DNA of 64,000 nucleotides from Carex sylvatica (lineage: Eukaryota; Streptophyta; Magnoliopsida; Poales; Cyperaceae). Under the pieces are notes generated by a model. The model had not been told where the DNA came from, did no database searches, and saw only the letters and a program-made list of their open reading frames with translations. How positions within the stretch are numbered: position 1 is the stretch's first letter; each line of letters starts with the position of its first letter. The stretch spans positions 248,001-312,000 of the forward strand of contig CAXKVR010000204.1 of assembly GCA_964058845.1 (NCBI GenBank). The letters are read 5' to 3'. The translations under genes and the position numbers were made by a program. Shown here piece by piece: positions 45,395 to 57,150 of the stretch.

Positions 45395-46379
45395 TGGAAG
45401 AAAAATTATGAGTTTGCATTTATTTTGCAAATTAATGTGGTATGTTAAGTCTATAGTTGTCCGGGATCAGCTTGTAGTTTGTAGGGGTTGTTCTGAGAAG
45501 ATATGTGTGTTCTTATACCAGTAAATCCTACCGTTGTATCAAGGTTTCCTGCATAGAATTTGGTTCTACATGATCCTCATGAACAAATCATCAGTGTTAC
45601 TTTGTCGGCACAAATTTCAAGGAAAATATGATTTAAAGGGATGTGATGTTGCATATAATGAGCCACTGAGAACAATAGAGAATTATAAATATTTTTATAG
45701 TTTCTTTTCATTCTCAATTCATAAAAAGATTGAATTGTAGAATAAATAAATAATGTTTTGTGGAATTAAATTGAGGAAACCTCAGTTCTGTTTGTTTGGA
45801 AGAAATACTATCTTTAAAGAAAAATATGAAATATTTTCGTTAAACAATGATTACACGTAAACTTTACATCTTGGTTCTGTTTATAACGTGCATGAAATTT
45901 AAAGGCAAACAAAAGAATAGTAAGTAATATATCCTTGATCGCTTGTGATGAATATTATGCTTAACATAAATCTGGATGAACGCCATAGATTCTAATAAAA
46001 AATTTCAGCACCTCAGACAGTGAAATAAAATATATATTTCATGTGAATCTCCATTATTACTGTTACCGCTTCAACCTTGGTGTGAGCTGTGAATTTCTTT
46101 TGCCAAGATTTAAGAAAGGCCTCATGATTTTTCCGTGATTTAACAATAAACATTTTCTATTCTTTCTTTTCTATATATCATTTATAGGCTGTTTTTCTTC
46201 TGGTTTAGTTTTGTATCATACATGGCCCAATATAAGATAAAGAGGCCTGATAAAACCCATCACTGTTTCTCACGTGAGTACCACGTATCAGAAAAATAAA
46301 TTTTTCTATCTTTTGTCTCAACCAACGACTGGAGAGTGAGTGTGAGGGAGAAATTAACTGAGAAATTCTCAGAGAGAGG
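45395..46379. promoter_or_regulatory. Shared 985-bp intergenic region between divergent genes
   Basis: Lies between the start codons of the STIG1-like gene (minus) and the plastid GST_N-fold gene (plus), so both promoters must be here. On the minus strand GGTATAAGAAC near 45510 is a possible TATA element for STIG1. CCACGTATCAG near 46280 is an ACGT-containing element about 100 bases before the plastid gene's ATG. These are motif guesses. Confidence 0.35.
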
Positions 46380-48541
46380 ATGCCATCTTTAGGCGCCATT
46401 AATCTTCTTCACATGACAAGCTCTGAGCATGGAAGAATTCAAAATCACTTTCTCTTTACTACATGCAGTCAGAAATCGAAATCGGATACACAATCGATTC
46501 GATTTGGTGTGAGGGTCCGTGCAATTTCTCCAAAACCTGAGGATGGTTCCGTAAATGTCGCTTCTCAGAGCGCAGCATCTTCCACCAGCTTTCTATCGGT
46601 TCTATGCCCTCTTTTGAAGTTCTTTGGTGTAAGCTTCAAACTCTTGCCTGTTCAATTTGAAAGTTAGATTGAAAATTTGCACAAGAGCCCTTAAGTTATA
46701 AGAAACCCACAATATGTCTCCTGATCATTATTTCCAGCATGAGAAGAAACAGACATTTATTGACTTGTGGACATTGATAAATAATATTAGAAATTTGCCA
46801 TTAATTATAAACTCAACTGGATTCTATGATTTGTCAATGGTCACAATTAGTTTTTCAGCCGAGCAGAAAAGTATGGATATTTTCTTACTGATTATCAAAT
46901 ATTGAACTCTTTTATGATTATCTCTTTTCTATAGGGAGGAGATCCATCTGAAGGGCGGAACGAACTAATTGAGGTATTGTGCAAATTTGTTATAAATTAG
47001 AAAGTTAATCCTACAGTAGCACTGCATTTTGAACTATTACTTTTCGTTTTTGTTCTGAAAGGTGGCAACTTCGTCAATTTCTAGCCTGGCCAGGTTTCCA
47101 TGGGGTTCGAGATCTATTAATAGCAGTGCAAATAACCCCATGACAAATGCTCCAAATTTGCAATTGTATGAATTTGGTAATTTCATTTTATCAGATTTTT
47201 ATTATTTTTTGCTTGTATGAGTTTTAGCACATAGTTCTTTGGAATGCCCTTTGCTAAATAATCATGTTTGGTACTGTTTATTTGATTCAAATACTATGAA
47301 CAGAGGCATGCCCTTTCTGTAGAAGAGTTAGAGAAGCAATGACAGAACTTGATCTCTCTGCTGAGGTACCAAGACATTATTTTTTTCCGCCTCATTTCTT
47401 TATTATAAATTGAGCAAAAGAAAGTTATCAAGACATAGACTTTCCAAGTGAACAGGTCTATCCTTGCCCAAAAGGATCTAGAAGACACAGAGACTTTGTT
47501 AGAAAAACCGGTGGAAAAGAGCAGTATGCATTGATTCTTAATTTCTTTAGTTGATTGTGGTTTGCTGTAAGCCTTGTTTATTTAAGTGATGCTATGCATC
47601 TTATTTTTATTTTTTTGCAGGTTCCCTTTTCTTATAGACTCGAGCACTGGCATCTCATTGTATGAAAGTGGTATGATGTGGATGCAACTTTTTCCCACTT
47701 TTCATCAATTATCATAAAAGATTACTAAATTGTAAGCTGTAACTGATATTGTGTAGGAGATATAGTCAAATATTTATTTAAACAATATGGCAATGGAAGA
47801 AGTGCCTCCTTTGGGCTCTTGGAAAGGTATCAGTTTGCTTTCTTCTAAGCATTTATTTTAAACATAGTTATAATTAATTCAATATATCGTCTAGTTTGTG
47901 GCTTGTAGCTGCATAAGTGTATATTAATTTGAATTTGTGTATTTGGGGTAAGTTGTGATGATTTTTTATCTTTATATTTTTGTAGCACTCTATTGACAGG
48001 ATGGGTGCCTACACTACTTCGGGCCGGCCGTGGAATGACTTTATGGAATAAAGCCGGGATTGAACCTTCACAAAAGCTCCAACTCTTTTCATATGAAAAC
48101 AACCCTGTGATTTTTTATCTCATTTTTTATCTGATGAAATTTTTAACCATGGTGCTTAAATTAAGCTATTCTTAAGTTTTCTTTGTATTTCTTAGTATGC
48201 TAGGATTGTTCGTGAGACACTTTGCGAACTGGAGCTCCCTTATATATTACAAAATGCAGGGATTGGTTCAGCAAATTCTGATTTGCTCTTCAGTCTATCC
48301 GGTTCCAGGGAGGTACTGAGACATATTACTTTAAAGTTTTAATGGAAATTCAATACAAATCAAGATTTTGAAGTTTCTTCTTTTGGAAAAGCAAACTGAT
48401 AAATTGACCTACTCCGTTTTACTGTTTCAGGTGCCTTACCTTGTGGATCCCAACACCGGATTCCAATCAGGAGATTACAAGGCGATTTTATCATACTTGT
48501 TTAAAACATATTGTACTGATACCAGTAAGGTGTCTGCATGA
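46380..48541 (+). CDS. Plastid tandem GST_N/thioredoxin-fold protein (At5g03880-like)
   Basis: Ten exons in phase: 46380-46628, 46935-46973, 47062-47176, 47304-47365, 47456-47523, 47621-47670, 47757-47826, 47986-48106, 48196-48312 and 48431-48541, giving about 333 residues. The first 60-70 residues are Ser/Thr/Arg-rich and look like a chloroplast transit peptide. Two glutaredoxin/GST N-terminal folds follow: domain 1 with LYEFEACPFCRRVREAM (Cys137 and Cys140), then FPFLIDSSTG and SGDIVKYLF; domain 2 with SYENNPYARIVRETLCELELPY, then VPYLVDPNTG and KAILSYLFKTY. The CPFC pair is kept only in domain 1. The layout matches what I remember of the plant thioredoxin-family proteins At5g03880 and At4g10000. 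Function is not well established; a redox or glutathione-related role in plastids is inferred. Confidence 0.88.
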
Positions 48542-49466
48542 CAAAACCCATTGAAATTAAAGAAAAAGAAAATTAAGTACAGGAAGGGCTTGATAGATGA
48601 CGAACAGAGCTATAAGCACATTTTTTTTTCTCATAGATTTTCTTAGAATAAATAAAGATTTTAATAGAAAGTTGGTACAGAGAATTTATTAACTATTTTT
48701 ATTTGTTTCCTTCTTTTTAGCTAGATTACTTTTGGTTCTTTGCATGCTTATGAAGTCCTTTTAATATTTTTGAAGCAGTTCATGATTAATCTTGTCATCT
48801 ACTCTTTTCACCTAAACTATGCGGTCAAGGAACAACTTTTAGGCAAGTATGAAACTGTGGTATCTACTCTTTTCACCTAAACTATGCGGTCAAGGAACAA
48901 CTTTTAGGCAAGTATGAAACTGTGGTAAGATATCATTAAAAAGGGACCTCTTTCTTGATTCTTTCTCTAGCTTGTTTTGTTATAATTAGAATTGATGAAT
49001 TGAAGGGTAAAATTGCAAAAATAAATATAACTTATTCGTAAGTTTCAAATTTATTTAATTAATAGTTTGTTATTTTGATTATTTTCCCGATTATTATGGA
49101 AAACCAGCTATTTTGTTTCTAACAGTCTGGTTCATCAGTTTTCAATAAAACCGACCGGTTAAACCAGAATTGGCCGGTCCATTTGCGTAAAGGATCCTAT
49201 TCTGACAGAAGAGCTGAACCGGACGTGTGACTTGGGTTCGGTATTCTAGGCCCGAACGAATTCGGGACAGCAATCCGCAGAGGCCCGGTTTTTTGTCCAG
49301 TGTTCAGCCCGGTTGGCTCAAATGGGCCTGATTCGAACAGGGCTTATTAATGAATCGGCCTCACTAAGAACAAAAGAGAACGGGCGAACATGGGCATTAA
49401 AATTTTCCCGTTCATTTTCATTTCAGCGCGGTTCACGACATAGCTTATATTAAGCAAAAAAAAAAT
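48542..49466. other. Intergenic, with 65-bp tandem duplication and a tRNA-flanking segment
   Basis: Holds the 3' region of the plastid gene, a 65-bp tandem duplication, and from about 49120 a less AT-rich stretch rich in CCGGTT/CCCGAACG words that leads into the tRNA gene. No coding frame. Confidence 0.5.
48797..48926 (+). repeat. Perfect 65-bp tandem duplication
   Basis: The unit starting ATCTACTCTTTTCACCTAAA and ending GAAACTGTGGT occurs at 48797-48861 and again at 48862-48926 without differences that I can see. Non-coding. Confidence 0.9.
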
Positions 49467-49540
49467 TAGTCCCGGCGGGGCTCGAACCCGCGACCTTCGG
49501 CTCATAAGACCAACGCTCTAACCAACTGAGCTACGGGACT
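49467..49540 (-). tRNA. tRNA, anticodon read as UAU (Ile)
   Basis: 74 nt fold completely: acceptor AGTCCCG/CGGGACT (7 bp), U8-A9, D stem GCTC/GAGC, anticodon stem TTGGT/GCCGA with loop CTTATGA, variable AGGTC, T stem GCGGG/CCCGC with loop TTCGAGC, discriminator A. No intron. Boxes A and B (TAGCTCAGTTGG and GGTTCGAGCC) are present, and the 3' flank on the minus strand is a T-run, a Pol III terminator. In the loop, U33 is followed by TAT at 34-36, so it should read AUA (Ile). The body (GCTCAGTTGGTTAGAGC, AAGGTCGCGGGTTCGA) resembles eukaryotic tRNA-Ile. A tRNA-Met reading would need CAT, which is not there. Confidence 0.85.
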
Positions 49541-49864
49541 TCTGTGCCTTAGAGTGAATCTAAATATATATAAAACAAAATAGGAAGGTTGCCTCCCAAT
49601 TTCCATCCGATCGATGAATAGCTGCCTAATTAAAAGAACAACAGAAATGCACAATACACTGCGTCATCTTACCAAATTGCATTACTTTTGCAACAGATTT
49701 AGTCTATTTGGATAAACGAGTAACGTCAGAATAACTTCCAAAATTCAACCCTCATCTATTCCTCAGCCGTTTATTCTGTTTTAATCTTCTCATCTTAATA
49801 CAACAAAAATTCACTATTAAAAGTAATAATAAATCAGATGCTCTTGTCCTTTATAACAAAGGGA
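49541..49864. other. AT-rich spacer, nothing recognised
   Basis: Between the tRNA gene and the long-TIR element. It should contain any upstream transcription signals of the tRNA; no other feature seen. Confidence 0.4.
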
Positions 49865-52355
49865 TTGACTAACATTCTCCTAAACGTTCACCTAACTAAC
49901 TGATGTATAAAGTACGATGGAGACCACTAACTATATGGTGGAACTACTAACTACTTAGGGGACCACTTATATTTAAAAAAATTTACATCTGTCGCACGTA
50001 TGTATGAATACATGCACAAATATTACCATCTAATATATTAAGTATTCATACCTAAGACATTAAGTATTAAAAAAAAACTGGACATCAACTTTCTTTTACA
50101 CACTCATGTTTTACACGTTTTTAGAAGTTAATTTTTTTTGTTCATTTAATCTCGTCAATATTTCTAATGATTTGTGAGAAATTTTGCAAATCTAAAATCA
50201 CAAACATCTTTTACGTAATTTTCTCTTTCAAATGAGATCCAAGATAAAGTACTTTCGGGTTCTTCATCGTTCAAGTATTCATACCTCATTGTGCAAAATA
50301 TTCATACATTGTCAAGTATTATTCTCTAAAATACCGAGTATTCATACTTACTCAATAAAATGTGAATATTTATGTTGTAAAGTATTTCTGAGAAACCCAC
50401 AGACGTGTCTTTGACATTAACTACCTTGGGGGATCACTACCGACTTTGGGGGGCAGCAAATGTCGCTTGAAAGTGACTACGATAAGGACCACACGCAGAA
50501 AACCAAGGACAAACGGATGTGTAATGACCATCTCAAATCAGTTAATCTATTTGGTGCTTGAATGTATTGATAGGTATTGAATAAAGTATTCATATTTATA
50601 ACTAAAATATGAATTGTTTACATATGATGTTTGTATTTCTAAAAAAATATATAACATACCAAGTATTAATATTTTCACATTGAAGTGTGAATTGTTATAT
50701 TGTAAAGTTACTTAATTAATTAATTTGTTTGGTGCTTGAACATATTGATAGGTACCGAGAAAAATATTCATACTAATAATTGAAGTATGAATTGTTACAT
50801 TGTAAAGTATCTTAATTTTATATTTTTTAAAATTGACAATATTCAAACTATTAATATATGAAACGATAAGTAACAATAGTTAAGACAACAAGTATTCATA
50901 TCTACTTAATCAAATTTTGTTGTTACTGTGATGCATATGTTTTATCAATTTTTAAGACATGAAGTATTCATATCTACTTAATCAAATTTTAGTGTTACTG
51001 TGATGCATATGTTTTATCAATAGTTAAAATATGAAGTATTTGTATCTAATTATTTATATTAATACTTTATCTGATTTATTGACATCTAAAACACTTAGCA
51101 TTCATACGTAAGTGTGAAGATGTGTATTGTTATGAAATAATATTTGACTTTAATTTTTTTTTATATTTATAGATAATAACAATCACATTAACAAGTGTAT
51201 TCATACCTATGAATTTATGTATGAATATTAATTTTAAAAAGAAATTTTAATAAACCCCAACCATCTTCAATATTTATTAACAAATTTGTACATGCTGGTA
51301 ATAAGCACCTAGACGCTTCCAGTACTTATTTTTTTAGTTAAAATCCATACAAAAATAATTCAATGCAATAACAAAAGTAAAGTACATAGAAAATCTAGAA
51401 CAATTTGAAATGTTAAAACTAAAATCTAGAACACTTGAAATATTATCAAACCTAAGAATAAAAGTAAGCATGACACTAAAAAAAATAGCTTTGCTGAAAA
51501 TATCTCCCTCTATGTACGGATACCAATTCTTCCGTATTATACCGGAGCACCTTCAATAATACCTCTGCCTCAGCTTCAATAATACTTCAAAAAAGTAGCA
51601 CGTGTTATTTCAACAAACAAGTCAAGATCAAAGTTTCTAGATAAATTAAAGATAACTAACGATCAGTCCAAAATCAAGATTTAAGCACCTGCTTGATCAC
51701 CATGAAATTGGTACCTGATTCCAAGAGTTTATTATCGTAGTCACTTTCAAGTGACATTTTTAGCTCCCAAAAGTCGGTAGTGATCTCCAGGTAGTTAATG
51801 CCAAAGACACGTCTGTGGGTTTCTTAGAAATACTATACAACATAATATTCATACTTTACTAAGTAAGTATGAATACTCGATATTTTAGAGAACAATACTT
51901 GATAAGGTATGAATATTTGCACATTGAGGTATGAAATTTGAACGATGAAGAACCCAAAGTACTTCATCATGGATCTCATTTGAAAGAGAAAATTATGTAG
52001 AAGATGTTTGTAGTTTTAGATTCACAAAATTTCTCACAAATCGTTAGAAATATTGACGAGATTAAACGAACAAAAAAAAAACTACTTCTAAAAACGTGTA
52101 AAATATTGGTGTGTAAAAGAAAGTTGATATCCAGTTTTTTTTTTTTTTTTAATACTTCATGTCTTAGATATGAATACTTAATATATTATATGGTAATACT
52201 TGCGCGTATAAGTATCCATACATGTGCGCGCCAGTTGTAAATTTTTTCAAATATAAGTGGTCCCCTAAGTAGTTAGTATTCTCCCATGTAGTTAGTGGTC
52301 TCCATCGTACTTTATGCATCAGTTAGTTAGAGAGACGTTTAGGGGACAGACTCAA
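49865..52355. mobile_element. 2.5-kb foldback element with about 620-bp terminal inverted repeats
   Basis: The left arm (about 49865-50490) is the reverse complement of the right arm (about 51733-52355). Matching blocks include CTAACTAACTGATG, AAAGTACGATGGAGACCACTAA, CTACTTAGGGGACCACTTATA, CACAGACGTGTCTTTG and GTAGTGATC. The 1.2-kb loop is AT-rich and non-coding. It holds short direct repeats: TTGGTGCTTGAA.ATATTGATAGGTA at about 50549 and 50730, and a 63-bp unit with TTACTGTGATGCATATG at about 50921 and 50995. The arms keep TTCTCACAAATCGTTAG and TCTCATTTGAAAGAGAAAA blocks that recur in the elements at 62.5 and 63.2 kb. No transposase. Target duplication not resolved. Confidence 0.8.
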
Positions 52356-52439
52356 AGGGGACAACATCTTTACTCAATAACAAATACACTTGTAATAATA
52401 TAAAAATTCCTGGTGCCATGGTTAATGAAAAATAGAGGC

Positions 52440-53983
52440 TAGATTGTTACACCAAAAGTATATAACAAAGTTTCAGTACAGTAAACTGTACCTTCTGTAC
52501 CTTTTAAACCTTGGTACACTTTTTGAATCGAATTACAAGTGCACAATTATATCGAGTAGTATAATAAGGTATCGATCCAAGGGACGGTTCAAATTTAAAC
52601 TAGACTTAACCTAAATTAATTTGAAGACTAGAAGTGTGTGAAAAGTTATTTTGGTTGTTTTATATCCTAATAACAATAATAAGAAATAACTGGTAATTTA
52701 AATTGAGTTTTTAAATTGGTTTAAAAGGGTTTCCAGGATTTCTGAGTCATCTGCAACTCTGTCTCTCGGCTGACACGACCTGTGTTGAAATTAACACGGT
52801 CCGTGTCAGGTTCGGGTAAATTTTGTTGTTATCTGATTTCTGTGCTGATTGACTTGTGTAGGGTAAACTGACCGTACCTGGTGTTCCTAAACCTTAACTC
52901 TCGTTTGTTGGCTTAATAAACTCGATAACGAAATTGCAATTTAATCCTCTAGGGGTTCTAACCTCAACTCTCATTTATTGAATTGAATTACCTAAGTCAC
53001 TTGTTTAGTTTACTAAAGGTATCCACCATCTCTCGATGTATGACCTCTTAGCTATTAATTGGTTCTACCTCTCGGTTTGTGAACCTACCTCAAATACTAG
53101 TCTGGTTGAAAGATCAAATTGGACACAGTACCTTATAGATGAGGCCTCATCTAGTTGTCAAACCAAATAATAATCAATCAGTTTCAGAAAAGCAATTAAA
53201 ATAATACTCAAACAAGCAAACACAAGAATCAACACATAATCAAATAACTAGCAAGTAAACAAAGTATTCAACTATATCATAACCCTATAAACTAAAAATC
53301 TACTCAAACATCATTATAGAAATAACAAAATAGGAGTAAGAAAGACAATTCATGACAAAACCTGAAAATACAAAGAAGAATCGTCAGAAATCTTGCGTTT
53401 TCCTCCTCTCTACTTCGCCTCCAAGTTAGCCGCCAAGAAATCACCTAGGATTAACTCTTGTATGCTCAGATACCTCTCCTAGAGCAAGAAATCCCACTTA
53501 TATGGTACCAATACTGACTTTCCTTTATTCAGATTTCTTTCCAAAATTTCAGATTTCCTACCAGATTTCGTCTGACACGACCCGTGTCAGAATTTACACG
53601 GTCCGTATCAGAATTCCCAAAAATGCCTGTCTTTTGTGCATATTGTAGATCTTCTCGCAATATTTCTGGAAAGTGGTCATACACCCAAAACGGAGCTACG
53701 AGTCAAAATCGATGACTGTTTTAAGTTCGAATGCTGAACTTTCAGCATTGTTCTGGTCGGGTCGAGACTGATACGGCCCGGACAAGATGTTGTACGGCCC
53801 GTGTCAGAACTTCTCAAATCCAGATTTCTCCTAGATTTCATCCGATTCCTGCAAAGTAAGAACAAACTTGCAGCAGTACCATATTATATAGATATTTAAT
53901 TAAATACTACCGATTTAATAGTTCTAAACACAGATTTTAGTACAAAATATGAGTCAGAATATAGATAAGTTTGCGAGATATCA
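52440..53983. repeat. Non-coding repeat (hairpin family, copy B)
   Basis: Homologous to 27755-29211 along its length: AACAAAGTTTCAGTA near the left end, TATCGATCCAAGGGACGG at about 52570, two 'AACCT.AACTCTC.TTT.TTG' units (about 52890 and 52968), GTTTAGTTTACTAAAGGTATCCA, TTGCAGCAGTACCATAT and the ending GCGAGATATCA. Hairpin arms are CTGACACG/CGTGTCAG-type at about 52772-52811, 53574-53613 and 53768-53815. No ORF. Its left boundary is approximate and no target duplication is clear. Confidence 0.65.
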
Positions 53984-54153
53984 TAGACCACAACTTTTTT
54001 TCTCAAAAAAAAAATTGAAATAAAATAATGATAATAATATAAGATCGCATTCTCCACTTAGGAGCCACTACCTAATTTTTCTAAAAAAAAATAGATCGCT
54101 TTTTGCCCTATAAAAATTAGGTGTGAAAAAACAATGCTAGTGGAACTTTTTAT

Positions 54154-55188
54154 TAGAGGTGTTTATCGGTTTAGTTCGATCCAAAATGAATTAAAATAGA
54201 TAAATTAAAGTTTTTTCGGTTTTCAAAAATCAAACCGAATTGAACTAAAATAGAATAAGAATTGAACTGAACAAATCAAAATTTATTTTGTTAACTTGAA
54301 CCAAAATAGAATATTAATCAGTAAATATTTTTCGTTAATTTTTTGAATTTTTTTAAAGATGATTTTTTTTTTTTGGATTTAATCAGTTTTAAAACGAATC
54401 AAGCAATATACATTATGTTACAAATTTAAATTTTTAAATGTTTGATTCAGACTAGAAATGAGTTTAAAATTTTTGATCAGTTTGGTCTAGGGATGTAAAC
54501 GAGCTGGCTTGGGCTGAGCTGGGCCTTAGCTCGGCTCGTTTATTTTGGCCCGATCCTGGACCAAGCGAGCTGGACCTAGGTCACCCGAGCCAAAAATCCC
54601 TGGCTCGCTCGTGACAAGTCAACCCGAGCTAGCTCGCGAGCTGACGAGCTGGCTCGCTAGACTTTATTGGGCTGCTATTATACAAATTCAAAAATATAAA
54701 AATAAGAAAGCTCATTCAAAAAATTTAAGAAATCGTCCAGCAAACACATCTTCAAGCAACTGAAGTCCATATTCTTTCTTTCCAAACCAAAAATACATCA
54801 ATTTTGCATAATTGCGCCTTTGAAAATGGGACTGGACTTAAAATTATACATGGCTAAACTCTAAATCCACCGTAGTTTAACGAGCCGAGCTGGTCCGGTC
54901 CAAGCTGACCCCTGACTCAGCTCGTTTATTTTGGCCCAAGCCTGAACCGAGCTGGCTCGTTAACATCTCGGCCCACTACCGAGCGAGCTAGAAACGAGCC
55001 ACGAGCCGCGAGCTTTTTTGATAGCCCTAGTTTGATCTAACTGGTTTTAAAATTCCTAAACTGAACTATTAAATTGGTTTTAGGAGATGGACCGAACTGA
55101 TCCATTTAACCAGAAAATATGAATCGTTAAAATCAAACTTTTTCAGTTCAGTTTAAAACCAATTAAACCGAACTGAGGAACACCTCTA
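54154..55188. mobile_element. hAT-like MITE with 8-bp target duplication, carrying a nested MITE
   Basis: Ends TAGAGGTGTTTATCGG and, reverse complemented, TAGAGGTGTTCCTCAG. CTTTTTAT is duplicated exactly at 54146-54153 and 55189-55196. The interior has AACCGAA/TTCGGTT-type words. A second MITE (54488-55029) is inserted in it; without that the host element is about 490 bp. Confidence 0.8.
54488..55029. mobile_element. Nested 542-bp hAT-like MITE
   Basis: Ends TAGGGATGTAAACGAGC and, reverse complemented, TAGGGCTATCAAAAAAGC. GTTTGGTC (54480-54487) and GTTTGATC (55030-55037) match at 7 of 8 positions. Subterminal GAGCTGGCTCG/CGAGCCGAGC words occur on both strands, as in the element at 10090. The 72-codon frame inside (54545-54763) is a composition artefact. 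Confidence 0.75.
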
Positions 55189-55196
55189 CTTTTTAT

Positions 55197-56692
55197 GACA
55201 CATCTGATTAAAATTAACTTAGAGAGATACGAGACTCCTTTCGGCATCATTAAAATTGTCTTTATTTTATCTTTTATAAACATTTTCATGCTGTACGATT
55301 TTTAATTTGCATATGACATGATGACCATTGAATGTTTGAATAACGAATATCATGTATTAATATGAACAGGTTTTGTTCCGTACTCAATCGGATCTCCATT
55401 TGGACCCGCGTTGTGGCGGATCCCGAATCCGGATCCAACAAATGCGGTTTGCATTGTCCTAACCAGCCGCAACATCTGTTAGTTTTGCTTCATATTATTA
55501 TACTCATTTAAAGCTACCAACAAATAATGATGGGTCCCAAATATGGCACCCTTAAATTGCATTTAATTGGGTCGCTTCGTGCATAGTTATGAGGGGATGA
55601 AAGATTTATTTCATGTTTTAATTCGTGAAAAGTATAACTCACCTATTTAGATCAGTCTAGATGTCAAATAATTTCAAAAATAAATTGCTATAATTAGATA
55701 CTCCTAAGAAATATTTTACTCTCAACTAAACAACTTAAGATATATCTAACAAGTTCTCGAGTCAAATATTGTATGTTTAAATATTATATATTAGCAATCT
55801 AATAGGAAACTATGTCATTATTAATATCTCTGACATTTTAACAAACTAACTTTTGGAAAAAAAACAATAAAAAAAATTGATATTTAAATTCAAAATAAAA
55901 ATAAGTCATAGAGCGATGAGTAAAAGCTAAACTTTACTAGAAGTTAATAAACACATGCAGTATGTTCGGTTGTGGTCTTGTGGAGTAAAGTTAGGAAGGG
56001 TTAAATTTCTAGCTTACTTCAAGTTAAAGTGGATTAATTTAGTCATCTTTAGTGGAGTAACTGTATGAAAAGAAAAAAAAAATGAAAGATGAATATTACT
56101 TTGTATGCATAGATAAAATAGTTTACTCCGAATTAACTAAAATACTACTTCATTTTTTTTTTTATAAAATTAAGTTAAAATGTTACTTCGATCTTTGAGT
56201 CAAAATGTAATTTTCAGCTAAGCAAATAAACTGTTGGACCTAGGTTTGTGTTTGGATTTTGAAGATTATCAACAATTAAACTTAATTATAAGATTACGTT
56301 AGATTTTTTAAGATGAATCCAATGATTTCAGAATTACTAAATTGTAAGCCAAAATAATTATTAAGTATATAACTTCCGTGTATTAGAGAAAATTCGGTCA
56401 TATCTTATGCCTTGGATTATGTAAATTTTTGATGGGTTTCATTAAATTTTTTTTTTAATATGTATGATAGTAGTCCAATAAAATTCAATGAGCTAGCTCG
56501 GTTCAACTCACTTCTGACTCATGATGATTATAAGCTGAGATTTCAGCTCAGCTCCTATATCTCAGCTCACTATGGCAAGACGATCACGAATAAGGCCAGC
56601 TCGTGATGAGCCAGATCGTGGGGCCACCCCTAATTCCCACCATATTTTTTATTATAGTTTCACCCTAATTTAAATAGATAATTGATAATTAA
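55197..56692. other. AT-rich spacer with a MITE remnant
   Basis: No coding frame. Around 56490-56632 a GAGCTAGCTCGG...GGGGCCACCCCTA segment matches one end of the hAT-like GAGCTCG MITEs, without a matching left end, so it is a truncated remnant. Confidence 0.4.
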
Positions 56693-57056
56693 GGAGGTTT
56701 CAATATCTCGTGTTTTTCATACTTTTCATATCTTATATTTTATATCTTTGTTTTCAAAGTTCAAACTATCGATCCGAACCGCTTAGCATAATATCCATAC
56801 TCTAAAATATGCTTGAGAATGAAAATTTTATAATTTTGAGATTTTTTTTTAATATTTTTTAAGATAGATACAAAATAATTTTCTACCAACCTAAAAAATA
56901 GTAAATATTTTTTAAAAATTATAAAATTTGGTCACCAAGCATATTTATAGATGTTGAGCGGTTCAGATCAGCAGTTTGAATTTTAAAAACAAAAATATAA
57001 AATGCGAGACATAATAAGATATAAAAAACAAAAAATATTGAAAGTTTGGAACCTCC
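56693..57056. mobile_element. 364-bp foldback MITE (same group as 3685-4082)
   Basis: Left GGAGGTTTC and right GAACCTCC are complementary ends. The inner arms pair through ATATCTTATATTTTATATC, CAAACTATCGATCCGAACCGCT (right arm AGCGGTTCAGATCAGCAGTTTG) and the ACCTAAAAAATAGTAAA block. Non-coding. The target duplication is not clear. Confidence 0.7.
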
Positions 57057-57110
57057 TCTTGAATCGATAATTATAGAGGCAACCCTAAAAGAGATCAAAC
57101 AAATGAGATA

Positions 57111-57147
<37 letters not shown>

Positions 57148-57150
<3 letters not shown>

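Noticed and set aside
49467..49540. tRNA-Met (CAU) reading
   Set aside because: The loop is CTTATGA, so positions 34-36 are TAT, not CAT; plant elongator tRNA-Met also normally has an intron.
54545..54763. 72-codon frame rich in Arg, Pro and Ser
   Set aside because: Made of GAGCTGGCTCG words of the nested MITE.
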